Shown here piece by piece: positions 51,520 to 60,147 of a stretch of DNA of 64,000 bases. The position numbers and the translations under genes were made by a program. The notes beneath the pieces are model-generated. The model had not been told where the DNA came from. It saw only the letters and a list, made by a program, of their open reading frames with translations, and ran no database searches. Numbering within the stretch: the stretch's first letter is position 1; each line of letters begins with the position of its first letter. The DNA lies in NCBI GenBank assembly GCA_944325595.1, contig CALVAQ010000002.1:1-64000 (forward strand). Direction: 5' to 3'. Origin of the DNA: Candidatus Gastranaerophilales bacterium (GTDB taxonomy: Bacteria > Cyanobacteriota > Vampirovibrionia > Gastranaerophilales > Gastranaerophilaceae).

Positions 51520-52246
51520 TTGTTTTTTGTTCTCCTTTAATAAGACCAAGTTTTACGCAGGCATTATATGCAGCCTCCTGCTGCGCCTGTTTTTTTGTTT
51601 TACCCTCTGCTTGCGCTAGGATATTGCCATTGTAGGAAACAGCAATATAAAAAGTTTTGTTATGTGCCTTACCTTTTTCTGCAACTACCTCATAAGACGG
51701 TAATTCTTTGCTCAGAGACTGAGTATATTCCTGAAGCAGCGCCTTGGCGTTATAAACCGTTTTGTTATTTACAATATCGTCAATAATCGGGACAAGACTT
51801 TTGACAATAAAATCTCTTAAAGCCTTTTTGTCAGATGAAAGATACAATGCCCCGAACATAGCCTCCATTACGCATGCTTGAATAGATTCCAGCTTTTTGC
51901 CACCGCATTTTTCTTCCGCTTCGCTGACTATTATGTATGGCTCAATATTAATTTTTTGCGCAACCTTATACAGTATTTCATCGCTGACAGCGATGCTTCT
52001 GATTTTTGTTAGTTCACCTTCATGCGCATCGGGATATTTTTCATATAAATAATCCGTTACAACCATTTTGAGTACGGCATCACCGAGAAACTCGAGACGT
52101 TCATAGCATTTGTCATACTCAAGATTGTGTTCTTTAGTAAAAGAACTGTGCGTGAATGCGGTTTTGACAAGTTCTTCAGAAAACTTGCCAAAGCCTAACT
52201 CTTTTATATATCTATACAAATTCTTCTCACTACAGTCCGACTGCAT
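51512..52246 (-). CDS. rnc: Ribonuclease III
   Basis: The 244-residue enzyme processes double-stranded RNA, including rRNA precursors. The catalytic signature CYERLEFLGDAVLKM is at about residues 45-60, with the second acidic cluster in VMEAMFGALYL, and a dsRNA-binding domain at the C-terminus (ALLQEYTQSLSKELPSYEV and AQAEGKTKKQAQQEAAYNA). The ATG at 52246, with AAAGG upstream, overlaps the end of cdsA by 17 bases and is preferred over 52264. Confidence 0.95.
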   Translation of the reverse strand: MQSDCSEKNLYRYIKELGFGKFSEELVKTAFTHSSFTKEHNLEYDKCYERLEFLGDAVLKMVVTDYLYEKYPDAHEGELTKIRSIAVSDEILYKVAQKINIEPYIIVSEAEEKCGGKKLESIQACVMEAMFGALYLSSDKKALRDFIVKSLVPIIDDIVNNKTVYNAKALLQEYTQSLSKELPSYEVVAEKGKAHNKTFYIAVSYNGNILAQAEGKTKKQAQQEAAYNACVKLGLIKGEQKTNE

Positions 52247-53138
52247 GCAAGGCCTTTCTGGCAAAACTTATAAAATCAATAGTCAGCTGATTGCTTACAA
52301 CAAAATAATTGAAGTAGAAATAAGCAATCGGCGTACTGAACAGATAGCTGTCAGCTCTATCCAAAAATCCTCCGTGACCAGGCAGAGAGTTTCCTGAATC
52401 TTTGACACCGGCATCTCTTTTTATGAGAGATTCGGCAAGGTCGCCCAGCTGTGCGAATGCAGTAATCAATATTCCTGCAATCAACGCCTGATACCACTCA
52501 ATATGGATTATAAAACCGATAAGCATTGCAACAGCTATTGCAAGTATAGAACCGCCTATCGAGCCTTCAACAGTTTTTTTCGGACTGACAACAGGAGCCA
52601 GAGGGGTTTTCCCAAATTTTGAACCGAATACGTACCCGCCGACATCTGTCATAAGTATTGTAAAGAACAACAACACCAAAAAACCGAGTCCCGAACTCAT
52701 TTTTACGCATAAAAAGCCCAGCGAATCCTGATTTAACTGTCTCAGGAGTATAACAAAGCAAGGAAGCCAGCCGCCATAGATAAAGCCGAGAACTGTCGTT
52801 GCAACGTTTGCAATATAAGGCTGCCGCCCTTTCCACAGCACAAGAGTAAATGCACCTATTGTACCCAGCGTGAGTACAACAGGAACAAGATCAAACCTCT
52901 TAAGTGCAGTAAGTATTACAAAGCAAATATCAGCAATAATTATCAAATGTAAAAAAGGACGGAATCCTTTTTTTTGCAAAATGTCAACATACTCTTTTGA
53001 GCCGATGTATGCAACATACATTACAAGCAGCATCAATGGAATTCCGCCTGTTATAACACAGGCGAAAACCAATATACCTATTGCAAAACCCGTAATCAAC
53101 CTTAGTGTTGAGTTGTTAAAAAGCCCGAGGATATTCAC
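52230..53138 (-). CDS. cdsA: Phosphatidate cytidylyltransferase
   Basis: The 302-residue membrane enzyme makes CDP-diacylglycerol from phosphatidate and CTP, the precursor of phospholipids. About eight hydrophobic segments precede the C-terminal family signature VSPKKTVEGSIGGSILA and GDLAESLIKRDAGVKDSGN followed by LPGHGGFLDRADSYLF. Its product would feed the CDP-alcohol phosphatidyltransferase encoded at 62898. The start overlaps the frr stop by one base, in the common pyrH-frr-cdsA order. Confidence 0.95.
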   Translation of the reverse strand: MNILGLFNNSTLRLITGFAIGILVFACVITGGIPLMLLVMYVAYIGSKEYVDILQKKGFRPFLHLIIIADICFVILTALKRFDLVPVVLTLGTIGAFTLVLWKGRQPYIANVATTVLGFIYGGWLPCFVILLRQLNQDSLGFLCVKMSSGLGFLVLLFFTILMTDVGGYVFGSKFGKTPLAPVVSPKKTVEGSIGGSILAIAVAMLIGFIIHIEWYQALIAGILITAFAQLGDLAESLIKRDAGVKDSGNSLPGHGGFLDRADSYLFSTPIAYFYFNYFVVSNQLTIDFISFARKALHAVGL

Positions 53139-53698
53139 TATACAGTCATAACCTCTTTTTCTTTTTCTGCAGCTACATCATCAATAACTTTGACGTATTT
53201 GTCAGTTAATTTCTGGATTTTATCCTGATTATCTTTTACAACATCTTCCGGAAGATTTTCTTCTTTTTCAACTTTTTTCAAGTGATCTGTCATATCACGT
53301 CTGATATTTCTGATTGCAACTTTAGCATCTTCCGCTGTTTTTTTAACGTCTTTTGAAATTTCTTTTCTTCTGTCTTCAGTTAACGGAGGGAATGTCAATC
53401 TGATTACAATACCGTCAGAGTTTGGAGTAATTCCGAGTTCCGCTTTTATCATTGCTTTTTCAATTTCTTTGATTATAGTTTTGTCATAAGGCGTAATAAC
53501 GAGAGTTTGACCGTCTTGTACATTGACCTGTGACATTTGTCTCAAAGGTGTCGGTACACCGTAATAATCGACTACAACTTTATCAAGAATAAGCGGATTT
53601 GCTCTGCCTGTACGGATAGATGCGAATTCTTTTTTCAAAGAAGCTACCGCTTTTTCCATTTTTTCTTCACCGTTTAAAAACAATTCATCAGTTGGCAT
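53138..53698 (-). CDS. frr: Ribosome recycling factor
   Basis: The 186-residue protein splits post-termination ribosomes with EF-G. The helix MEKAVASLKKEFASIRTGRA, VDYYGVPTPLRQMSQV and LTEDRRKEISKDVKKTAEDA are diagnostic. It lies between pyrH (four bases upstream) and cdsA (one-base overlap). Confidence 0.97.
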   Translation of the reverse strand: MPTDELFLNGEEKMEKAVASLKKEFASIRTGRANPLILDKVVVDYYGVPTPLRQMSQVNVQDGQTLVITPYDKTIIKEIEKAMIKAELGITPNSDGIVIRLTFPPLTEDRRKEISKDVKKTAEDAKVAIRNIRRDMTDHLKKVEKEENLPEDVVKDNQDKIQKLTDKYVKVIDDVAAEKEKEVMTV

Positions 53699-53702
53699 TT
53701 AT

Positions 53703-54428
53703 TCATTCTCCTACAAAAGTACCTAATTTTTCACCGTGTAACAATTTTGCGATACTGCCTTTGGCTGCAAAATCAAAAACAATAATCGGTATTTTGTTTT
53801 GTTTACACAATGCACAGGATGCAGTATCCATAACTTTTAAACCTTTAACAATTATATCGTCATATGAAATTCCGTCATATTTTTTTGCATCCGGATTAAC
53901 TCTCGGATCATCAGAATATACTCCGTCAACTCCATTTTTTGCCATAAGCATAACTTCCGCATCAATTTCCGAAGCACGCAGTGCAGCTGCCGTATCTGTT
54001 GTGAAAAAAGGATTACCGGTACCTGCCGCAAAAATGACTACCCTGCCTTTTTCAAGATGCCTGATTGCTTTAAATCTGATATATGGTTCGGCAATTTTGT
54101 CCATATCAATAGCTGATTGAACTCTGCAGGAAACATTAAGCTTTCGAAGTGCACTCTGTAAAGCAATAGCATTCATAACAGTAGCAAGCATCCCGACATA
54201 ATCACCGGAAGCCTGATCCATTCCAAGCTTTGCACTGTTTTTCATACCACGGAAAATATTTCCGCCACCGACAACAACTGCAATTTGGGCACCCATATCA
54301 TGTGCCTGTTTAATTTCATTTGCAATCATTTCAACAGGTTTTTGATCTATACCGAACTCTTGTTCCCCGAGTAATGCTTCTCCGCTGACTTTTAGCAGCA
54401 CTCTCTTGAATTTTAGGTCATTATCCAT
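53703..54428 (-). CDS. pyrH: UMP kinase
   Basis: The 241-residue amino-acid-kinase-fold enzyme makes UDP from UMP. FKRVLLKVSGEALLGEQEF, VVVGGGNIFRGM, DYVGMLATVMNAIALQ and AGTGNPFFTTDTAAALRA are typical. It is the first gene of the pyrH-frr-cdsA-rnc-rpe block, which is transcribed leftward; the gap to the hypothetical gene upstream (54429-54499) is only 71 bases and may carry the promoter. Confidence 0.97.
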   Translation of the reverse strand: MDNDLKFKRVLLKVSGEALLGEQEFGIDQKPVEMIANEIKQAHDMGAQIAVVVGGGNIFRGMKNSAKLGMDQASGDYVGMLATVMNAIALQSALRKLNVSCRVQSAIDMDKIAEPYIRFKAIRHLEKGRVVIFAAGTGNPFFTTDTAAALRASEIDAEVMLMAKNGVDGVYSDDPRVNPDAKKYDGISYDDIIVKGLKVMDTASCALCKQNKIPIIVFDFAAKGSIAKLLHGEKLGTFVGE

Positions 54429-54499
54429 TTGTTATCCAATCTAAAAGTCTATATAAACCCAATTATACAGAAAATCTTTAATTCTGTAAACGAAAAACT

Positions 54500-55594
54500 C
54501 TAATTATATACAGGACTGATTTCTATATCATAATTTGTTGTTCTTACGCTGTTTACCGGCTTTATATACAAAGAGTGAGAAGGGTCAAATTTTGCATATC
54601 TGCCCGTTAACTGGCTTTTTAATATAGTTTTTTGGGCACGTTGTGAACCATTATCCATACCTATTGTTATGGAACTGCCGTTATCTCTCATATCAACAGA
54701 CTCAAGTATATTCATATCATCCTTTGGCATAGTTTTTTGAAACAACAGACTGTGATATACCAGAATTCCGTTTTGTTCTTTATAAAGGTAGAATTTGGTA
54801 TTCACATATTTTGCATAAGATGGAGTATTATTTTTATCGTAGTATGCTAAGACAAAAAATCTTGATCCGTCAATGGTAAAATCAAAAACCAGTATACAAT
54901 CGCTGGCTGGAGATCCGCTAGGATTTATAATTGTATACCCCCAATAGTTACTCTCATTTTCTGAAACATTTAAGCTATTATTTGTTTCTTTTATTGTAAA
55001 CGTTTTGTTTTGAGCGATATTCGAGCCATTTTGATTAAACCCGATTATAAAACTGTTACCATTTGCAGAAATTGAAGTAGGTTTTAGTCCTTTGCCATTA
55101 TTATTATATATTTCTCCCTGCCAATTAAGTTTTCCGTCTTTTGAAAAAAAGTATAACAGAATTACATTATTGTCACTTTTGGGATTTTGTGCAATTGCAT
55201 AATATTTTCCGTCAAAGACTTTTGTAATTAGACCAAAATCTTTTTCCGATGTATCGAAAGAATCAAATTTTGAAGAATGAATAATATAAGAACGAATATT
55301 TCTTTCCTGCTTGACAGGTTCTGTATTTGTTTGAATTTCGTTAACAGGAGGTTGTCCAATATCAATATTATTTTCAATTATTGCATCATTTTGAGCATCA
55401 GTTGTATTGTTTTGTTCTTCAACCCTTACTTCATCCTCACTCACGACAAGACTCTCATGCTGCGCATTTCGCTGTCTTATCAATTCATTTTCTCTTTCAA
55501 TTTTTTGATCAGCTTGCTTTGAAAGCAAAACCAAAAGAAAGACCGCAAACAATATTATTGATGCATAAATAAGATATTTTGTTTTTTTGTACAT
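54500..55594 (-). CDS. Hypothetical membrane-anchored protein between pyrH and pnp
   Basis: The 364-residue protein has one N-terminal hydrophobic helix (about residues 7-25) followed by a charged, then Asn/Asp/Glu-rich low-complexity linker (to about 105). The rest has a beta-rich look (FDSFDTSEKDFGLITKVFDG, NVILLYFFSKDGKLNWQGEI, DCILVFDFTIDGSRFFVLAY) suggestive of a periplasmic beta-propeller- or lipocalin-like fold, but no family is recognised. An AGGAAG ribosome site is present. It interrupts an otherwise conserved housekeeping block. Confidence 0.75.
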   Translation of the reverse strand: MYKKTKYLIYASIILFAVFLLVLLSKQADQKIERENELIRQRNAQHESLVVSEDEVRVEEQNNTTDAQNDAIIENNIDIGQPPVNEIQTNTEPVKQERNIRSYIIHSSKFDSFDTSEKDFGLITKVFDGKYYAIAQNPKSDNNVILLYFFSKDGKLNWQGEIYNNNGKGLKPTSISANGNSFIIGFNQNGSNIAQNKTFTIKETNNSLNVSENESNYWGYTIINPSGSPASDCILVFDFTIDGSRFFVLAYYDKNNTPSYAKYVNTKFYLYKEQNGILVYHSLLFQKTMPKDDMNILESVDMRDNGSSITIGMDNGSQRAQKTILKSQLTGRYAKFDPSHSLYIKPVNSVRTTNYDIEISPVYN

Positions 55595-55646
55595 TTTTAC
55601 AACTTCCTAAATACTAATTCCAGATATTATTTTACTTGATTTATAG

Positions 55647-55677
55647 AAAAAAGGGAACTTGTTAAAAGTTCCCTTTT
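55647..55677 (-). terminator. Intrinsic terminator of pnp
   Basis: AAAAGGGAACTT pairs with AAGTTCCCTTTT. On the minus strand the stem ends in six T, 17 bases after the pnp stop codon. Confidence 0.88.
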
Positions 55678-55693
55678 ATTTCTTAATCAAATT

Positions 55694-57823
55694 TTATACA
55701 GAAGCTTTTTCTTCTTCCGTAACACCTTTGACTGTCAAATTGACTCTGCCTTTGTCATCAATTTTGATAACCTTGACAACGACTTCGTCACCTACATTCA
55801 AATGCGGTTCTATTGATTCAATTCTCTCATTGCAAACTTGAGAGATGTGTACCATACCGTCTTTGCCCGGAGCAAGTTCTACAAATGCACCGATAGGAAT
55901 AATTCTGACAACTTTGCCTTTTCTAACCATACCGACTTCTGGTTTGAATGTAATTGCATCAATCATCTTGATAGCAATATCTGTACCTTCTTTGTCGTTG
56001 CTTGTGATAGTAACAGTACCATCATCTTGAATATCAATTTCTGCACCTGAGCACTCAATGATATGTCTGATATTTTTACCGCCAGGTCCGATTACTGCTC
56101 CGATATCTTCATTCGCAATTTTCATTGTATGAATTCTCGGTGCGTATGGTGACATTTCCTTAGCAGGTTCGGTGATTACTTCTCTCATCTTACTCAGGAT
56201 GTGCAATCTTCCTTCTTTAGCCTGCAAGAGAGCTCTTCTCAAGGTTTCGTTTGAAATACCTTTAGCTTTCATATCCATTTGAAGAGCTGTAATACCTTCG
56301 TCGTTACCCGTAACTTTGAAGTCCATATCGCCCAAGAAGTCTTCAATACCTTGAATATCAGTCAAAACTATATCTTCATCAGGCTCTTTGATAAGACCCA
56401 TTGCCACACCGCCTATCATACATTTAACAGGTACGCCGGCATTCATCAAAGCCATTGAAGTTGCACAGGTTGAACCCATTGATGTTGAACCGTTTGATTC
56501 CAATACATCTGAGGTAACTCTGATTGTATAACCGAATTCTTCCTGAGACGGCAATGCAGGAACATTGGCTCTTTCAGCCAAATGACCGTGTCCCACTTCA
56601 CGTCTGCCGGGACCTCTTAACGGCTTAACTTCTCCAACTGAAAAACCGGGGAAGATGTATTTGTGCATGAAGGTTTTCTTTGTTTCGGGATCTACGCCGT
56701 CAAGCTCCTGAGCCATACCGGGACCGGCAAGAGTAGCAACAGACATAATCTGAGTTTGACCTCTTGTAAACACAGCCGAACCATGTGCTCTTGGAACAAC
56801 GCCGACTTCGCACCAGATAGGGCGAACTTCGTTAAACTTACGACCGTCAGCTCTGACTCTTTCTTCTTTAATCATCTTTCTCATGATTTTCTTTTCGAGA
56901 GCCTTAAATTCTTCAGCAACAAAATCAATACCGGTTTCTGCCATCATAATTTTTGCTTCATGGTCATCGCCGTATGAATCGAATTCTGCTTTAACCATTT
57001 TTTTTGCTTCGTCCAATTTTGCTTTTCTGCCTTCTCTGTCAAAATCATGATATGCTTCCGTAACTTTGTCATAGGCAATATCATTAATTATTTTGGCAAT
57101 TGCTGTTGTGTCGTAAGGATTTACAAATTCCGGTTTCACTACACCGCAGTCATTCATAAACTGAACCTGAAGCTCGCACTGTCTTGCTATTTCTTTTTGT
57201 GCAAATTCAACAGCATTCATAATGTCGTCTTCAGTAACAAATTTTGCACCGGCTTCAACCATAATTACAGAATCATGTGTACCTGCAACAACAATATCAA
57301 TATCTGATTTTGCCGCATCTGCATAAGACGGGTTAGCAATGAATTGACCGTCAATTCTACCGACTCTGACAGCACCGATAGGACCTTCAAAAGGAGCTTC
57401 TGTCAGCATCAATGCTGTAGAAGCGCCAAGCATTGCCAGAGTATCAGGTTGATTGTCATGGTCAAGGCTGACAAGCTGTGCAACAATTTGAACATCATTT
57501 CTGTATCCCTTAGGAAATAAAGGTCTAATAGGTCTATCAATTAATCTTGAAATCAAGATTGCTTTATCTGAAGCTTTTCCTTCACTTCTGTTATAACCGC
57601 CCGGGATTCTTCCTACAGCGGACATTCTTTCTTCATAATCAATAAGCAGAGGGAAAAAGTCTATCCCTACTCTCGGTTCAGGGCTGACTACAGCATGAAC
57701 CAACAGCATTGTGTCGCCGCAACGAACAACTACCGAACCACTCGCTGATTTGGCATACTTTCCTGTTTCAATAGTAACAACTTTGTTACCTACAGGAATT
57801 TCAATTCTTTTAACATCTACCAT
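55694..57823 (-). CDS. pnp: Polynucleotide phosphorylase
   Basis: The 709-residue exoribonuclease degrades RNA with phosphate. Two RNase PH domains are seen (VVRCGDTMLLVHAVV, RVGIDFFPLLIDYEERM, and later ADGRKFNEVRPIWCEVGV, HGSAVFTRGQTQIMSVATL), joined by a helical domain, then a KH domain with the GPGGKN loop (IGAVIGPGGKNIRHIIE) and a C-terminal S1 domain (GAFVELAPGKDGMVHISQV). A well-matched promoter lies at 57874-57902 and a terminator directly follows the stop. Confidence 0.98.
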   Translation of the reverse strand: MVDVKRIEIPVGNKVVTIETGKYAKSASGSVVVRCGDTMLLVHAVVSPEPRVGIDFFPLLIDYEERMSAVGRIPGGYNRSEGKASDKAILISRLIDRPIRPLFPKGYRNDVQIVAQLVSLDHDNQPDTLAMLGASTALMLTEAPFEGPIGAVRVGRIDGQFIANPSYADAAKSDIDIVVAGTHDSVIMVEAGAKFVTEDDIMNAVEFAQKEIARQCELQVQFMNDCGVVKPEFVNPYDTTAIAKIINDIAYDKVTEAYHDFDREGRKAKLDEAKKMVKAEFDSYGDDHEAKIMMAETGIDFVAEEFKALEKKIMRKMIKEERVRADGRKFNEVRPIWCEVGVVPRAHGSAVFTRGQTQIMSVATLAGPGMAQELDGVDPETKKTFMHKYIFPGFSVGEVKPLRGPGRREVGHGHLAERANVPALPSQEEFGYTIRVTSDVLESNGSTSMGSTCATSMALMNAGVPVKCMIGGVAMGLIKEPDEDIVLTDIQGIEDFLGDMDFKVTGNDEGITALQMDMKAKGISNETLRRALLQAKEGRLHILSKMREVITEPAKEMSPYAPRIHTMKIANEDIGAVIGPGGKNIRHIIECSGAEIDIQDDGTVTITSNDKEGTDIAIKMIDAITFKPEVGMVRKGKVVRIIPIGAFVELAPGKDGMVHISQVCNERIESIEPHLNVGDEVVVKVIKIDDKGRVNLTVKGVTEEEKASV

Positions 57824-57873
57824 GTTTTTTTCCTTTTTCTTTTCTACTATGCACTTTTACTGTGTTCTTGAAT

Positions 57874-57902
57874 AGTATATCTTAAACATAGCAGTTATAC
57901 AA
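57874..57902 (-). promoter_or_regulatory. pnp promoter
   Basis: On the minus strand TTGTAT (57897-57902), a 17-base spacer and TATACT (57874-57879), leaving a leader of about 45 bases. Confidence 0.65.
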
Positions 57903-57925
57903 AATATTAATAAAAATAATACCTG

Positions 57926-57964
57926 AAAAAATCAGACATGCTTTGTATTCATACAAAATGCTGA
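57926..57964 (-). terminator. Probable terminator of the U32-yqeG unit
   Basis: On the minus strand CAG(CAT)TTTGTAT pairs imperfectly with ATACAAAG(CATGT)CTG and is followed by six T. It lies about 90 bases past the yqeG stop; the sequence between (57965-58056) holds nothing I recognise. Confidence 0.5.
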
Positions 57965-58056
57965 CTGAGCTTTGCTATTTTGTATAAAACCAAGCAGGAT
58001 TCGGGGTAATTTGATTCAAACAGGGATTACGCAGGCGGTTATGTGCCTTTCAGTAT

Positions 58057-58533
58057 TTAGATGTTTACTATTCTTTCAAGCTTTCTTACAAATCTGACGA
58101 CAGGTCTTTCTTCCTGCCAGCTTATTGAATCAACGAGAACAGTTTTGCATCCGAGCAGTTTGCCGAACAATATATCAGTAAGCGGTCTGTCGCCAATCAT
58201 TACTATATCTTTGGGTGCTATATTTTGTTCCTTCAAAAACGCCCTTGATATAGATGTTGCCGGTTTTTTTGCAGGAGCAATCACAGGAAAATCAATCTGG
58301 CTTGCGGCTTTTGATATATATTCTATATTATGGTTGTTGGAAATTATTAATAGTGAAAAGTCTTTTTTTAGTTTTTCAAACAACAGCAATGTTTCTTTTG
58401 AAAACTCTCCTGATTTTGATTTCATAACAGTGCTGTCCAGGTCAAAAGCAATGACTTTTATACCGGAGTCTTTCAATTTATCATAATTTACTTCAAAAAC
58501 CGTTTTTGCTTCGTAATCCGCTTTAAGTATCAT
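58057..58533 (-). CDS. YqeG-family HAD phosphatase
   Basis: The 158-residue protein is a small class IIIA HAD phosphatase. Asp31 and Asp33 in AFDLDSTVMKSKSGE form the nucleophile motif, LLIISNNHN is motif II and DIVMIGDRPLTDILFGKLLG is the acidic motif. YqeG proteins in other bacteria include phosphatidylglycerophosphate phosphatase relatives, so a role near the CDP-alcohol phosphatidyltransferase pathway is possible but unproven. The start is eight bases after the U32 peptidase stop codon, with an AGAGGA ribosome site. Confidence 0.88.
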   Translation of the reverse strand: MILKADYEAKTVFEVNYDKLKDSGIKVIAFDLDSTVMKSKSGEFSKETLLLFEKLKKDFSLLIISNNHNIEYISKAASQIDFPVIAPAKKPATSISRAFLKEQNIAPKDIVMIGDRPLTDILFGKLLGCKTVLVDSISWQEERPVVRFVRKLERIVNI

Positions 58534-58541
58534 AAAATCCT

Positions 58542-59789
58542 CTATCCTGCATTTTTTATGCCGATTGTTCTTGCAATGGCGTATTTGTATTCTTCGGGTT
58601 CAACACTGAGTTCGACCCAGATTTCGTCGTTTGTATTTCCTACTTCTTTTTCAAAAAAATCTTTATCATAAATTTTGTTTACCGTTGTCTCAAAACATTC
58701 GGTCGGTGTTATGATTTCTATTTTGTCTTCGGGCAATATTTTGTTTTTTATCTTTACTTTATACAAATTTTTGCTGTCTTTTGCGGCTTTGTCCCAGACC
58801 TCAAACAAAAAATCAGCACCTGCAAGCCCTTTTGATACATCATAGCTATATCCTTCATGATCCTGCTCGTCCAGATAAAAGCCTGTTGTGTATCCCCTGT
58901 TTCCGATTTTTAAAAGCTGTTCAAACATTTCTTTTTCGTCAATTTTTTCGTTGTTGTAGTATGCATCAATTGCTTGTCTGTATGCCTTTGCAACAGCTGA
59001 GACATAATATAAACTTTTTGTTCTGCCTTCAATTTTTAAGGAATCAACGCCTGCCTCAATAAGTTGAGGAACATAATTTATGAGAGCCAAATCTTTGGTG
59101 CTCAGGATATGTGTACCACGTGCTGTTTCTTCTATTTCGTAATATTCTCCCGGTCTGGTTTCTTCTAGCAGCTTGTATTTCCACCTGCAGGGCTGAGAAC
59201 ATCCGCCATGGTTTGCTTTTCTTTCTCCGTGAGTCATATAGTCGCTCAAAAGGCATCTTCCCGACAAAGATACGCACTGTGCACCGTGCACAAAGACTTC
59301 CAGCTCAATATCAGGCACATTTTTTTTGATTTGAGCAATTTGCTTTATAGAAAGCTCTCTTGCAAGAATAACCCTTGAGGCGCCAAAATCTCTCCAGAAC
59401 TTGACGGCTTCAGAGTTCAGTGTATTAGTCTGCGTGCTAATATGTATGTCTGTATCAGGCATTTTTTCTTTTAAAATTTTTAAAATCCCGAAATCACTTA
59501 CAATGAGTGCATCAGGATTAGCATCTTTTATGACCTCAATATTTTCATGTAATTTTTCTATATCTTCATCGTAAGCATAGATATTCAACGTCATATAGAC
59601 TTTTTTTCCGTAAGAATGTGCAAGCTCCACTGCTTTTTTGAGGTTGTCTTCGGTAATAATTTCACCTTTTCTCATAGAACGCAGACTAAAATCAACCATA
59701 CCCATATAGACGGCATCAGCGCCGTAGTTTATGGCATAATCAAGCTTTTCTATATTCCCTGCGGGCAATAATAATTCAACTTTTTTCAT
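58542..59789 (-). CDS. Peptidase U32 family protein
   Basis: The 415-residue protein begins KVELLLPAGNIEKLDYAINYGADAVYMG and has the U32 signature EVFVHGAQCVSLSGRCLLSDY with the cysteine group continuing in GGCSQPCRWKY. U32 members include collagenase-like PrtC and the RNA-hydroxylation proteins RlhA and TrhP (P1/P2), which use an iron-sulfur site; the tRNA-hydroxylation role is therefore a serious alternative to proteolysis. It is followed by yqeG and is divergent from rpsU. Confidence 0.9.
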   Translation of the reverse strand: MKKVELLLPAGNIEKLDYAINYGADAVYMGMVDFSLRSMRKGEIITEDNLKKAVELAHSYGKKVYMTLNIYAYDEDIEKLHENIEVIKDANPDALIVSDFGILKILKEKMPDTDIHISTQTNTLNSEAVKFWRDFGASRVILARELSIKQIAQIKKNVPDIELEVFVHGAQCVSLSGRCLLSDYMTHGERKANHGGCSQPCRWKYKLLEETRPGEYYEIEETARGTHILSTKDLALINYVPQLIEAGVDSLKIEGRTKSLYYVSAVAKAYRQAIDAYYNNEKIDEKEMFEQLLKIGNRGYTTGFYLDEQDHEGYSYDVSKGLAGADFLFEVWDKAAKDSKNLYKVKIKNKILPEDKIEIITPTECFETTVNKIYDKDFFEKEVGNTNDEIWVELSVEPEEYKYAIARTIGIKNAG

Positions 59790-59830
59790 AGCAGTATTAT
59801 TGTAGTATAAACAATATTTTTACTCCACTC

Positions 59831-59859
59831 TTGAAATCTCAATATTTGCGTGTTAGTAT
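59831..59859 (+). promoter_or_regulatory. rpsU promoter
   Basis: TTGAAA (59831-59836), a 17-base spacer and TAGTAT (59854-59859), with a leader of about 40 bases. Confidence 0.6.
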
Positions 59860-59905
59860 GACAACACAGTGTAACAAAACTTATGCGAAGGTGGTGAAAA
59901 CAGGA

Positions 59906-60079
59906 ATGCCAGAAGTAAGAGTCGGTGAAAACGAAAGTATTGAAAGCGCTCTTAAGAGATTTAAGAAAAAAATTCAAAAAGCAGGAATTTTGTCTGAAAT
60001 CAAAAGACGTGAAACATACGAAAAACCAAGCATAAAAAGAAAACGTAAATCTGAAGCTGCAAGAAAACGCAGAGTTTAG
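59906..60079 (+). CDS. rpsU: 30S ribosomal protein S21
   Basis: The 57-residue basic protein ([19 protein letters not shown], then [18 protein letters not shown] and a [13 protein letters not shown] tail) is S21 of the small subunit. The ATG at 59906 follows AAGGTGGTG and gives the normal length; an earlier ATG would add 25 residues not found in S21. It stands between divergent U32 and convergent kinase genes. Confidence 0.95.
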   Translation: MPEVRVGENESIESALKRFKKKIQKAGILSEIKRRETYEKPSIKRKRKSEAARKRRV

Positions 60080-60095
60080 GTTTTGGATAGATATA

Positions 60096-60130
60096 AAAAG
60101 GCTCTTGAATTTTTTTCAAGAGCCTTTTTT
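60096..60130. terminator. Bidirectional terminator after rpsU
   Basis: AAAAAGGCTCTTGAA pairs with TTCAAGAGCCTTTTT around a T-rich loop; A and T runs flank both sides. Confidence 0.92.
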
Positions 60131-60147
60131 AATAGACCTTTTATTTT

